The notes below the pieces were generated by a model, which did not search any database, was not told the DNA's origin, and saw only the letters and a program-made list of their open reading frames with translations. DNA of 64,000 nucleotides from Periplaneta americana. Taxonomy: Eukaryota > Arthropoda > Insecta > Blattodea > Blattidae. Shown here in pieces: positions 10,541 through 21,094 of this stretch. Made by a program: the position numbers and the translations under genes. How positions within the stretch are numbered: position 1 is the stretch's first letter; each line of letters opens with the position of its first letter. The DNA is taken from positions 143,283,704-143,347,703 of the forward strand of contig NC_091126.1 in NCBI RefSeq assembly GCF_040183065.1. The letters run 5' to 3'.

Positions 10541-10897
10541 TTAACCACAGTCTAGTATATACAGTCGCGAAGCTCAATACGTAGTAAATATGCAAACATT
10601 AGATAGTTGCTCACCACTAGGATCGCTAATATCGCCTCATTACAGGCAATGCAGAATAGAACCGTCACAGTCTATTGGTTCTAGTACCCTAAAAACTCAA
10701 GCTTCGTGACTGTATTGTAGTAGACTGTGACTTACACCTTATTTCTGTTTTTTTCCTTCACTGTGTCACAGGAATGAAACAACCAACGTTTTGGAACTCC
10801 TTTCTGGCTTCATCACTAAGAAAGACACAAAAAAGTGAAAATATTCAGGGTTGAAGTGAAATAGTCTTGCAGATTTTCAGAGCTAATAGCTCATGTT
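10541..10897. other. Unannotated stretch between Harbinger and hAT elements
   Basis: Unique-looking sequence with no frame or inverted ends. The last 8 bases (CTCATGTT) are the probable hAT target duplication. Confidence 0.4.
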
Positions 10898-10929
10898 TAG
10901 AGCCCGGACGTTAGGCAAAATGCCTTTTT

Positions 10930-11447
10930 TTTAGTATTTATTTATTTAACCTGGTAGAGATAAGGCCGTCAGGCCTTCTCTGCCCCTCTACCAGGAGATT
11001 CCAACTATAATATGAAGAATAAAATTACAATTAGTATTAAACTTACAATTACAATTACAATAAAAATCAAAGTACGAAAAGATTACCTCACTAATTAAAG
11101 CTAGATAATTTATCATAGAAAAACGAAGAATATTATATATTTACTGAATTACAAATTAAACCTAGAATAACAAAATTGTATGGTGATGAATTACTGGATA
11201 TTGAAATGTTTTGTGATAGATTAAGGAAACTATTTACAAGAAATCAATTACTGACCAAGTGCCTAGTAAGTTTGCGTTTGAATTCAATTTTATTTCGACA
11301 GTCCCTGATGCTAGCAGGTAGCGAATTCCAGAGTCTTGGCAGGGCTATTGTGAAAGAGGATGAGTATGAGGAGGTGCGATGGGATGGTATTGTTAGTATT
11401 GTTTCATGACGAGAGCGTGTGTTCAGATTATGGTGGGAAACTGACAA
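10930..11447 (-). mobile_element. LINE (family A) 3' fragment inside the hAT
   Basis: The minus strand encodes HHNLNTRSRHETILTIPSHR, ALPRLWNSLPASIRDCRN and ends KRKLTRHLVSN at 11244. A 3' untranslated region follows, ending in the 10950-10995 hairpin and an AAATAAATA tail. It has fewer differences from the other tails than the copy at 829-1128. The 5' break lies at or inside the next foldback element. Confidence 0.85.
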
Positions 11448-12060
11448 GCAGACATTTTGATGGGGGCAGATAAACAATTATTTTTTTTCTTCCACCATGT
11501 TAATAATGTCAAAAGAATTGCTTATACAAATTTTGGCCACTCGACCGCAATTACGAGGCCGTCCAGAAAGCGATTTTCCCTGAAGCCGTTTACAAAAAGA
11601 AAGCACAATTGCATGGAAGGATTCATTGAAACAGATACAGCAACTGTTGTGCTATTTATCAACATATCCCCCACCGGAATTGAGACATTTATCATACCAT
11701 AGGATCAATTTTTGTGTCCTTGTGTTGTAGAAGTCAGTCGCCTGGGATCGGAACCAGCGTTTGACAGCCGTCTGCACCTCTCTGTCGATCCCATGATATG
11801 AGAAACGTTTCAATTGCGGTGGGAAATATGTTGAAAAATAGCTCAACAATTGCTATGTCTGTTCCAATAAATTTTTCAAATAAAATTATATTTTCTTTCT
11901 GTTAACGGCCCCTGGCGAACTTATTTTTTTACGGCCCTCGTAATTGCTGTCGAGTGGCCAAAATTTGTACAAGCGCTTCTTTTACATTATTAACATGGTG
12001 AAAGAAAAAAAATAACATTTTTATCTGCCCCCATCAGAATGTTTGCTTATGAGTGTATGT
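11440..12060. mobile_element. Foldback element with about 105-bp arms
   Basis: The left arm (about 11440-11553: ACATTTTGATGGGGGCAG to TTTTGGCCACTCGACCGCAA) is mirrored by the right arm (about 11941-12055: TTGCTGTCGAGTGGCCAAAA to CTGCCCCCATCAGAATGT). A mariner copy sits exactly between the arms. Without it the site reads GCAAT-TA-ATTGC, so the original was an almost unbroken palindrome. No coding sequence. No clear target duplication. Confidence 0.75.
11554..11940 (-). mobile_element. Internally deleted mariner
   Basis: Ends CGAGGCCGTCCAGAAAGCG and (minus) CGAGGGCCGTAAAAAAATAA are flanked by TA at 11552-11553 and 11941-11942. The minus strand encodes AVKRWFRSQATDFYNTRTQ, then KLILWYDKCLNSGGGYVDK, the C-terminus of mariner transposase (WdKCLn..GdYveK). 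The D,D34D core is deleted, so it is non-autonomous. Confidence 0.88.
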
Positions 12061-12629
12061 ATGAAAGACATATTAGAGATAAATACGTTTCCACACATTT
12101 GGGGACGATAGGCCAAATTTTCATTTTGCCTTTTTTGCCTATTTTAGCTCCCGTTGCATATTTTAAGGTTAATGCCTTTTTTTTTAGCCCTTTTACGACG
12201 TTATTGTACATTTCCTATATTTTTAATGCATTTAAAATAAACCGCACATAAATTATATCAAAAAACAAAAAAAGAACGGTTGTACAAATTGAAAATATAT
12301 ATTAACCTCGCACAAATATTTGCTGAGAATCTTATTCTCCAGCATTACATAGGTTTCCAAGAAGTCGTAAACTTTTCTCCCCTACCGATTTCATCTTTTG
12401 TCACGTCTTAACAATGATGTTTGAACAGTATAGCCCTCAGTTCTCAGGTCACTTCGGGGTTCATCAGCGAAAGAAAGGGGATAAGGGAAGTATTAAAAGC
12501 AAGTCTCCAGGTCCCGTTACTGTTGTCGCTTGCACGCACAAGTCACGCGTACTTTGAAGTCTCTAATCCCTTCTCACACCGGTCTCTGAAAGAAAATAGA
12601 CAGTCCTTCTGAAATAATTTGTTTTAAGT

Positions 12630-12760
12630 TTGCTCCAAACACTTCAGTAGAAGTAGAAAGATCTTTTTCCGCCATGAAAAATGTTCTCTCTGACACGCGG
12701 CTCACTATGATAGTTGACAAATTAAAAATCATCTTGTTGTGACATGTAACCAAGGAAAGT
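12630..12760 (+). pseudogene. hAT transposase C-terminal (dimerisation) remnant
   Basis: The plus frame reads NTSVEVERSFSAMKNVLSD, then TRLTMIVDKLKIILL before a stop, matching the hAT C-terminal signature (SVERSFS..K.ilsd.R..l). The rest of the protein is not recognisable. It belongs to the surrounding element. Confidence 0.8.
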
Positions 12761-12787
12761 GAGTACCGTATAGGATAGTTTATTAAG

Positions 12788-14388
12788 TACTAGCCGTACC
12801 CATGCGCTCCGCTGCACGTGTTAGAAATAAATATAAAGTAATTACATAATTAAAATAGGACATCTGCCCCAGGGAACATTCGTTTTTGATAGAAGGATAA
12901 ATCGTTTAATATGTTACTTAATTTAAATTATATTTAAGTAATTAAAATGCGATCATTTGGTGCAATGATAATTCTTTTAACATATTTCTTATTTGTTATT
13001 ACATGCAAATGATTAAAATATGATCATTTGGTTCAAAGAACATCCGTTTTTGATGCAACGAAAATCCGTTTAAATTTTTTCTAAATTAGTCTTGAATGCA
13101 TATTTAATAAATCACTCCAAATTAATAGAGTGGATTGTGTACGAAGATAATTTTTCTGTGCGTAAAGATCTATTTTCATCTTACCTCATTCCTTATATGT
13201 AGTATTATATGCATCTAGAGAAACTACAAATTTCAAATAGTGAAGGAATTATCCAAATTAGCTTCTGAGATTACTTCATACAAACAGACAAATTTAATAT
13301 TCTCTGTATATTAATATTGATAAACGTCAAGGCCGCCTTAAATAGACGAAGTCATTTGTTTTAATTTCATTATAGCCATCAATGTCGTTCCTGCAGTAAC
13401 TCCTTTGTGACATATCGATTTTCAGAATTTTGCTCTATTAAATAACTTAAATAGCTATACAGAAAATAATACACTCTCCTATATGTAATTATATTTCTTT
13501 CTTTCTTTCTTTCGAAAACGTAAGAATTCACGATCTACTATGTACCACTGCCATAGAATGAATAAATCTGTTTTTTCTTCCTAGTGGAAAATTTTATATT
13601 TTGCACATAGGAATTACGGAACAACGACGCTATAATGAGGCGGCGTTGAAAATGTATTGTATTGTTATTTTAAAAGTTTTGTATATCCTTAAATATCAGT
13701 CCTATAAAAATTTTGCCTGGAATAAAACTTATCGGAAATAATGTTTAAAGAAACGTTTGTTATGTAACATTTATCACAAAAATCAATAATAAGCGAGATA
13801 TTTCGATTTATTTAATTCAGGCCCCCTTATAACCCCGCTTTCAAATAAAGTATTTTGAATGCCATATAGCCTAAAATCTAAGCTACAACGAACTTAATTT
13901 ATATTCCAATTTTCATCGAAATCCGTTCAGCCATTATCGCGTGAAAAGGTAACAAATATCCATACAGACAGACAGACTTAAATATCAGTACTATCAAAAT
14001 TTTGCCTGGGATAGAACTTATCGGAAATCATTTTTAAAGAAGCTTTTGTTATGTAACATTTTTCACAAAAATCAATAATAAGCGAGATATTTCGGTTTAT
14101 TTAATTCAGGCTCCTTTATAACCTCCCTTTTAAATAAAGTATTTTGAATGCCATATAGCCTAAAATCTAAGTTACAACGAACTTAATTTATGTTCCAATT
14201 TTCATCGAAATCCATTCAGCCATTATCGCGTGAAAAGGTAACAAACATCCAGACAGACAGACAGACAGACAAAAATAAAAAAAAAGCGATTTTCGGTTTC
14301 AGGATGATTAATTATATATGTTAACACAAATTATTTTTGGAAAATCGAAAATTACCAGAAAAATTTCGCTTACAGATTTATTATTAGT
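12788..14388 (+). repeat. Unclassified interspersed repeat, dimer unit 1
   Basis: The unit starts TACTAGCCGTACCCATGCGC and ends CAGATTTATTATTAGT. Two adjacent copies of an inner core (about 13690-13975 and 13980-14265) run from ATCAGT...TTTTGCCTGG to a GACAGACAGAC run. Both cores include CGAAATCCGTTCAGCCATTA or a near version. There is no coding frame. Heads of the type TAGCTGTACCCGTGCGC are common in insect genomes, but I cannot assign the superfamily. Confidence 0.75.
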
Positions 14389-15875
14389 AATAGCTGTACC
14401 CGTGCGCTCCGCTGCACTTGTTAGAAATAAATATAAAGTAATTACATAATTAAAATAGGACATCTAGCGCAGGGAACATTCGTGTTTGATAGAAGGATAA
14501 ATAGTTTAATATGTCACTTAATTTAAATTGTATTTAAATAATTGAAATGCGATCATTTTGCTCCAGAGACCACCCATTTAGTGCAATGATAATTCCTTTA
14601 ACATGTTTCTTAATTGTTATTACATGCAAAGAATTAAAATATGATCATTTGGTTCCGAGAACATCCGTTTTTGGTGCAATTTGGTCCCATCAAAATTTTT
14701 CTTGGAATGAAGCGTATCGGAAATCATTTTTAAAGAAACTTTTGTTATGTAACATTTTTCACAAAAATCAATAATAAGCGAGATATTTTGGTTTATTTAA
14801 TTCAAGCCCCCTTATAACCTCCCTTTTAAATAAAGTATTTTGAATGTCATATAGCCTAAAATCTAACTTACAACGAACTTAATTTATATTCAAATTTTCA
14901 TCGAAATCCGTTCAGCCATTATCGAGTGAAAATGTAACAAACATCCAGACAGACAGACAGACAGACAGACAGAGAGACATACAATCAAATATTAAAAAAA
15001 AGCGATTTTCGGTCTCAGGATGAATAATTATACATGTTAACACTAATCGTTAATTCTCTGAGATGAAAATGAATGTGTTCATAAACATTATTTTAAGAAA
15101 TACAGGAAATGAATATATAGAATACCCCATCAAGTTTTCTATGCATAAGAAGCTATTTTAATCTTACCTGTCCTGGATTCACTCAGAAGTTACTGTAGTA
15201 ACATTATAGCATTATGTCCGTCTAGAGAAACTACACTTTCCAATGGTGAAATAAAATTAATTATACAAATCGGTTAATTTAGCTTCCGATATTACTTCAT
15301 ACAGAAACATTCTCTGTAGGCTATGTTTAATAGCTTTCGATTGTTGTTGTCCAAGGCCCCTTATAGACGAAGTCATTTATTTTTTATTTCATTACACCGC
15401 CTTAGGTGGCGTTGCTATTGTAATTTTAAAACTCATTTATCTCATTAAATATCAGTCCTAACAAAATTGTTTATAGAATAAAACTTATCGGAAATCATTT
15501 TTAAAGAAACTTTTGTTATATAACATTTTTCACGAAAATTAATAATAAGGGAGATATTTCGATTTATTTAATTTAAGCCTCCTTATAACCCCTTTTTAAA
15601 TAAAGTATTTTGAATGTCATATAGCCTAAAATCTAAGTTACAACGAACTTAATTTATATTCCAATTTTCATATAAATCGGTTCAGCCATTATCGCGTGAA
15701 AAGATAACAAACATCCAGACAGACAGACAGACAGACAGACAGACATACAAACAAAAATTTCAAAAAAGCGATTTTCGGTTCCAGGATGGTTAATTATACA
15801 TATTAGGACCAATTATTTTTGGAAAAGCGAAAATTACCAGAAAAATTTCGGCTACAGATTTATTATTAGTATAGA
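14389..15875 (+). repeat. Unclassified interspersed repeat, dimer unit 2
   Basis: The unit starts ATAGCTGTACCCGTGCGC right at the end of unit 1 and finishes with the same ACAGATTTATTATTAGT. It has inner cores at about 14690-14970 and 15445-15750, each ending in (GACA)n. The middle part (about 15050-15440) matches unit 1's 13120-13670. In this unit a core precedes the middle part, so core copies have shifted between units. Confidence 0.75.
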
Positions 15876-16009
15876 TAGATTTGTCTGTTTTTTGTCTGTT
15901 ACCATGAATAATAAATGCCTATTTCATTGCCTATTTTTACTATTTTAGTGCCTATATGCCTGCCTATTTTAACGAAAATAAATGCCTAAACATCCGGGCT
16001 CTACTCATT

Positions 16010-17460
16010 GAACAAAAACTGTAATATCATCTTAGTGGACAGTTAATAGTTTTTTCCCCAAATGTTTAACAACCTATTATTTGGTAACTATTGTGAGTAG
16101 GAGCGTGATTTTTGTCCATATCGATAGGAAATCTAATGAAGAACAATTCATCCCTGTGGCGTATTTCAATAGCGTAGACGGGTTTCGTGTAATTTTATTT
16201 TTAAAAAATTAATTTCAATTCACTGCACGATGCGAACAAGTGGCAACATCTAGGCAAAGAGCAGCTCACCTACCGAGACATACCGAGTTCGTTGACCTCT
16301 TACATCTGTATCACGAGTAGAGTGTGTTAGCGGCGATGTTGCCAGACTGCTGAAACTTCAAACCTAATTTTCTAATTAACCGTACATTTAATCACAAACC
16401 ATAATTTGCGTTTTCTATTCATTTACGTGTAACCTATCGCCCCTTCAATCTGCAAGGTTATTTCACTTCCACTCCGTATATTGGCCCAGTTAGCAACAAA
16501 AGTTATTCTCCATTTCTGGCAAATAACTTATTAATATACAATGATTGACATATGTAAATAAGGAAGAGAAATAAATGCAGATATACAGTGCGATTGAAAA
16601 GTCTCTCCGCAGCTCTATTAGTTCTAGTAACCCTACAACACAACCCTGTAAAAAGTTGGTACTCCTCCATTCATTCCGGTTGACAACCTCTCACCCCCAG
16701 TCCATCATATATTTAACAAGCAGTACTGCCGCTTGAATTCCCTACCAAATACACTTGAATTCTCTGCCTATAAATGTCTGAAATGTTTTCTTTCTCTAAA
16801 TGGTCCCAGGGAAACTCACTTTCTGGACGCACCACGCAATACTGCTTATAAGCCGAATTCAAGTGTTCACAGTTTGTTTCTATTTTTTGCATTGCTAGTT
16901 CTTAGTCATAAAATGACCAACGTTTTATTCTCGATTCTAACCCTCAGGTCGAGCCAGTATACTGCTGAAGGTTTAAGGTGTTCATTTATTAGATGGAAGC
17001 TTCATAAAATGAAACTTTTTAATTAGACATGAAGAAGTTCAGATTTCGGAATGAACTTTAGAGATGGACCTGTTAAATTGGTTCAGTTTCCTTACAAAGA
17101 GTGTTTTAGTGAGAAATGCCTCGTTTTCTGACTATATCAGTTCGATCTTCAGAAATACACAGCCTATTTCAGTCATTTATGCACACCCAATATCGTTTAT
17201 GCATGTGTTTACTATAAATCAGTCACATATGATTCTTCGAAGTACTTATTGCTTTATAATTATCGCTCTATTATTATCACATTTTCGTTATGAAGAGGTG
17301 TATATTATATCGGCGTGTACTGGCATTACAGTTGTTCCATAAATTTATGTTAACATCAAAATTTTCCTTCATAATTTAATATTGTCAATTGTATATTTAA
17401 ATGAATTTAGTTTATAGGTTTTGTTTTTGTTATGTGTCTTCACTCTATTCTTAATATAAT
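16010..17460. other. Unannotated stretch
   Basis: Two modest open frames (16733-17026, 17064-17342) match nothing I know and have no coding signature. ACAGTGCGATTGAAAAGTCT at about 16576 resembles a mariner tip, but no partner end was found. Confidence 0.35.
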
Positions 17461-17490
17461 TTATTTTAGCAAACGAAACTGATAATCAGA

Positions 17491-17545
17491 TCACCACCAC
17501 CACCACCACCACCACCACCACCACCGCCACTATTATTATTATTTT
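17491..17545. repeat. (CAC)n-(ATT)n compound microsatellite
   Basis: About 11 CAC units followed by a short ATT run. Confidence 0.9.
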
Positions 17546-17633
17546 ATATGTTTTATACTTTGTATGTCTCATTTATTTTGACCTACTGTTCACATTTTAT
17601 TATGCATTTTCCTTTTTTTCTATGTGTTATATA

Positions 17634-18522
17634 GGGTAGACCAGGGTAATTGTAAACAATTTCACTGATTTCAAATATATTTCAACATTACACAACCCTC
17701 AGTAAAGGTAAGCATGATAAAGAAGCATTGTGTTATTTCTAGATATTTCTTTTCCCTGAAAATGGGTTTAAAATAATAAGGTTGACATTTTTCATCTTTT
17801 AATTGCTAGTTTACATTTACCCCACCTGTTTACATTTACCCCTTTGAGAGGAGGTAATTGTAAACACCAATTTTCGCACGGTCTATAGGACACTGAACAT
17901 TTCTTGTTCTGATTCAGAAGAAAGAGCTATATTCCTTCCAACTCCAATTTTGGTCACTGGTACATTTCGTCCCTTTAACCTATGATAGGCCTATATTACG
18001 GATATAGGAACTCAGTACCTCTCCTGAGCTTCACGATAAATGTAGTTACCATTTTTCACATCTGTGACAACCCTCTCTAAATCCTCTACAGTATAGTTGG
18101 GGGGGTGGTCTCTTTGATTACTGAAAAGTACGAAATGTAACCATAGTAAAACATGTTTATAATTATCCCAAGCAACTAAAACTATGGGGCAAAAGTAAAC
18201 ACGTCACAATTTAATGAACTGAGGTTATCGGAGATCTCAAAACCATTGTAATAAACGTTAACTACTATACATTACAATATATTCTTAAAAAATAGCACTG
18301 TACGTTTATTACAATGCCAAAAATGAAGGCGAAGCAAAATTCTTTCTAAACTCTTTTTTCTGTAGAGTCTTACAAAACATATTTGGCACCAAACTGCTTT
18401 GTAGGTTAGCCAACAAGTTAATTTAAATATTCTCCGAATTAAAATTTTTATATTGACAGTTTTGTACTTCTCACAGCATTTGTTTACAATTGCCCCCTGT
18501 TTACAATTACCCTGGTATACCC
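17634..18522. mobile_element. TA-flanked element with GTTTACAATTACC word
   Basis: Inverted ends GGGTAGACCAGGGTAATTGT and (right) GGGTATACCAGGGTAATTGT are flanked by TA at 17632-17633 and 18523-18524. The word GTTTACATTTACCCC, or its complement GGTAATTGTAAACA, recurs near 17655, 17808-17840, 17855, 18185 and 18480-18510. That pattern of a reiterated terminal word matches the pogo-like elements at 25531 and 29136. No ORF. Confidence 0.85.
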
Positions 18523-18532
18523 TATTTTACAT

Positions 18533-18868
18533 CACATATTCATTATATATGAGGTCTCGTCCACCTCATTGAATATTACACGACTACTATGAAGTAGCCA
18601 ATGTGTATTATCACCATTTAATTCGAGAAAAATTCGTTCCGGCACCGGGAATCGAACCCGGGACCTCTCAGCTCCAAGCGCTGAGTGCTCTTTCCAACTG
18701 AGCTATGCCGGGACACGATCCACGGCGTCGGCCGAACTCCTCTCGTAATGCTTTACGGCCTTACTACCTGCAGTTTAGACAATGTAAGTCATACATGCAG
18801 GAGCGCATATTTAAATGACTTTGTGGCCATATTCAACATCAGTTTGTGACAACTGCTAACAGTTAATA
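18533..18868 (-). mobile_element. tRNA-like element, copy 1
   Basis: Read on the minus strand it contains GCGCTCCTGCATGTATGACT, a tRNA-like segment (18718-18636) and the 3' part ending CATATATAATGAATATGTG. The tRNA-like part has paired acceptor ends (CCGGCA with TGCCGG), boxes GCATAGCTCAGTTGG and GGTTCGATTCCC, but an irregular anticodon arm. A second, interrupted copy lies in opposite orientation at 18978-19480, and 18869-18985 repeats the 3' third. Confidence 0.7.
18636..18718 (-). repeat. tRNA-like segment (not a canonical tRNA)
   Basis: It folds into a near cloverleaf: CCCGGCA acceptor, GCTC/GAGC D stem, CTCAG/CTGAG anticodon stem and CCGGG TTCGATT CCCGG T arm. The anticodon stem encloses 9 bases instead of 7 and has no T at the usual position 33. 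I therefore call it a tRNA-derived promoter head, not a gene. Confidence 0.7.
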
Positions 18869-18977
18869 CATCACATATTCATTATATATGAGGTCTCGCC
18901 CACCTCATTGAATATTACACGACTACTATGAAGTAGCCAATGTGTATTATTACCATTTAATTCGAGAAAAATTCGTT

Positions 18978-19480
18978 CCGGTCACAAACTGATGTTGAAT
19001 ATGGCCATAAAGTCATTTAAATATGCGCTCCTGCATGTATGACTTTCTTTGTCTAAAATGCAGTCCACATCTGTGGGGTAACGGTTAGCGCGTCTAGCCG
19101 CGAAACCAGGTGGCCAGGTTTCGATTCCTGGTCGGGGCAAGTTACCTGGTTGAGGTTATTTTCCGGGGGTTTCCCTCAACCCAATATGAGCAAATGCTGG
19201 GTAACTTTCGGTGTTGGACCCCGGACTCATTTCACCGGCATTATCACCTTCATCTCATTCAGACGCTAAATAACCTAAGCTGTTGATAAAGCGTCGTAAA
19301 ATAACCTACTACTCTAAAGTGAAGGTAGTAAGGCCGTAAGCATTACGAGAGGCGTTCGGCCGGCACCGTGGATCATGTCCCGGCATAGTTCAGTTGGAAA
19401 GAGCACTCAGCGCGCAGAGCTGAGAAGTCCCGGGTTCGATTCTCGAATTTTTCTCGAATTAAATGGTGATACTACCCTAT
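18978..19480 (+). mobile_element. tRNA-like element, copy 2, split by a SINE
   Basis: The plus strand repeats copy 1 from CACAAACTGATGTTGAATAT through the tRNA-like part (19378-19445, with a lost acceptor end) to TTTTTCTCGAATTAAATGGT. A family-B SINE interrupts it at 19068-19312. The flanks TCTAAAATGCAG and TCTAAAGTGAAG look like a decayed target duplication of that SINE. Confidence 0.7.
19068..19312 (+). mobile_element. tRNA-derived SINE (family B)
   Basis: Head: CATCTGTGGGGTAACGGTTA (box A) and GGTTTCGATTCCTGG (box B). Body: TTCCGGGGGTTTCCCTCAAC and GTGTTGGACCCCGGACTCAT. Tail: GCGTCGTAAAATAACCTACT. Nearly the same as 20830-21085, so both are fairly young. Confidence 0.88.
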
Positions 19481-19556
19481 TATGTCTGATTTCTACTTAC
19501 CTTTTTCAATATATTATGATTATCTTCTTCAGTTCTGTGTGTAAAATCGTAGCGTA

Positions 19557-19838
19557 CAGATGCCTCAAACTAGCAAGCTGCCTCGTTCGCGCAGGCGCAT
19601 AGAGCACTTCTCCCCTACCACTGTCCGCCTACTGCTGTGCACTGTGGACTAGAACGGTACAGCTCAGTTCTAATAACAGTTGAGAAGGCTGCATAGGGAG
19701 GGTACATCTTGAATACATTGTCAAGAGATCAACTTTTCAGATAATATGACTATACCTGGGTATAGGAGCGTAGGTGGGCCCCCTCCGTTAGCTCTACTAC
19801 TTCCCCTCTCCAGGCAACTTCCTAGTTTGAGGCATCTG
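19557..19838. mobile_element. 282-bp MITE, CAGATGCCTCAAACTAG ends
   Basis: Inverted ends CAGATGCCTCAAACTAGCAA and (right) CAGATGCCTCAAACTAGGAA, TA at 19555-19556 and 19839-19840. No ORF. Confidence 0.88.
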
Positions 19839-19923
19839 TACTTTACATTGTAAATTTGTAGTTTTCTTATCGCAGTTTTACTCCTGGTTGAGTGTTAGAA
19901 AAAGCAGTATGGCCTTAACTGTG

Positions 19924-19925
<2 letters not shown>

Positions 19926-19973
<48 letters not shown>
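19926..19973. repeat. (ATT)n microsatellite
   Basis: Pure ATT tract. No LINE end is recognisable beside it. Confidence 0.9.
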
Positions 19974-19974
<1 letters not shown>

Positions 19975-19975
<1 letters not shown>

Positions 19976-20590
19976 ACATTAGGCAAACAAGTAACTAGCT
20001 CCATGCTCTACAACTGATGTAAAGGCACAGTGTAGTCCAAATGTACTAACATTTAGCATGCCCTAGTGCACTTAAAGCGCATAAACATTATCCATACAAA
20101 GATATCCTATTTTTCACAATCGACATCGCAGGCAAAGCGTTTAGATAATTTTGCAGCAGTCGGCGTAATTATGAGGAACTGGGTTTTAGCCGCTTCGGAG
20201 CCCGAAGTGTTCACGTTATCATGCCGGTGGAATTGTGATTGTGCGTCACTCAGACAAGTCGCGAGGGAAACTTCCACTGTCACATAATGAACATTTTATA
20301 AACCCCAACTATCTCTATATGCCTCACCTGTAATCAATTAGCCTAAACCTGATAATCTCCGCGCTCCCACCCACGAAAGCTTTTGTTTTCTTTCGTTAAG
20401 GCCCGTCTACTGAAACATTTCAACCCCTACTTTAGATCTAAAGCCTTTTAAATTAAATCATCCATTTCAAGTACACGTAGTAGGCCTAAAATGGCTAACC
20501 CTGCAAACACCACTACGAACACTACGATCGTTTCGTTCCTTTCCCCTCTAATATATCATATTATCGATGTAAATAAATTTCGATTTGTAA
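19975..20590. other. Unannotated stretch
   Basis: Short open frames without recognisable domains, and no inverted ends. Confidence 0.35.
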
Positions 20591-20595
20591 CTAAA

Positions 20596-20680
20596 TTTAT
20601 TTATTTATTTATTTATTTATTTACTTATTTACTTACTTACTTATATATATATATATTTATTTATTTATTTATTTATTTAA
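20596..20680. repeat. (TTTA)n microsatellite, expanded LINE tail
   Basis: TTTA/TTAC units with a short (TA)n run. The tract is continuous with the tail of the minus-strand LINE end that follows, so it probably grew from that tail. Confidence 0.85.
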
Positions 20681-20780
20681 CCTGGTAGAGATAAGGCCAT
20701 CAGGCCTTCTCTTCCCCTCTACCAGGGGATTACAACTACAATATTAAGAATACAATTTCAACTATAATTACAATTTGTGA
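20675..20780 (-). mobile_element. LINE (family A) 3' end only
   Basis: Contains the hairpin at 20681-20726 (CCTGGTAGAG with CTCTACCAGG) and about 50 bp of 3' untranslated sequence. Confidence 0.85.
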
Positions 20781-20829
20781 AGAATCCACGTAAAGATTAA
20801 TTTTTTGGTCCTTCAGAATATATCTGTTA

Positions 20830-21085
20830 TGATAACAATGGGTCCACACCTGTGGAGTAACGGTCAGCGCGTCTGGCCGCGAAACCAGGTGCCCCGGGTT
20901 CGATTCCCGGTCGGGGCAAGTTACCTGGTTGAGTTTTTTTCCGGGGTTTTCCCTCAACACAACATGAGCAAATGCTGGGTAACTTTCGGTGCTGGACCCC
21001 GGACTCATTTCACCGGCATTATCACTATCTCATTCAGACGCTAAATAACCAACGATGTTGATAAAGCGTCGTAAAATAACCTACT
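20830..21085 (+). mobile_element. tRNA-derived SINE (family B), well preserved
   Basis: Box A GAGTAACGGTCAGCGCGTCT and box B GGGTTCGATTCCCGG are both intact, and the body and tail match 19068-19312. It ends GCGTCGTAAAATAACCTACT followed by AAAA. It may be among the youngest insertions here. Confidence 0.88.
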
Positions 21086-21094
21086 AAAATGATA

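Larger units (their letters stand above)
10898..16003 (+). mobile_element. hAT element carrying several nested insertions
   Basis: Inverted ends TAGAGCCCGGACGTTAGGCA and (right, read outward-in) TAGAGCCCGGATGTTTAGGC. The 8 bases outside are CTCATGTT and CTCATTGA, a decayed duplication sharing CTCAT. Words like TGCCTATTTTAG recur near both ends (12120-12185, 15915-15985). A hAT transposase tail is left at 12630-12760. Nested inside are a family-A LINE, a foldback element with a mariner in its centre, and a head-to-tail dimer (12788-15875). The original element was probably near 1 kb before these insertions. Confidence 0.8.

Noticed and set aside
16576-16620. ACAGTGCGATTGAAAAGTCT as a mariner end
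   Set aside because: No matching second end or transposase nearby.
16733-17342. Two consecutive frames as exons of a small gene
   Set aside because: No consistent frame, splice signals or protein-like pattern.
18636-18718. Possible functional tRNA gene
   Set aside because: Arms pair well, but the anticodon arm is irregular, related copies vary, and it lies inside a repeated element.
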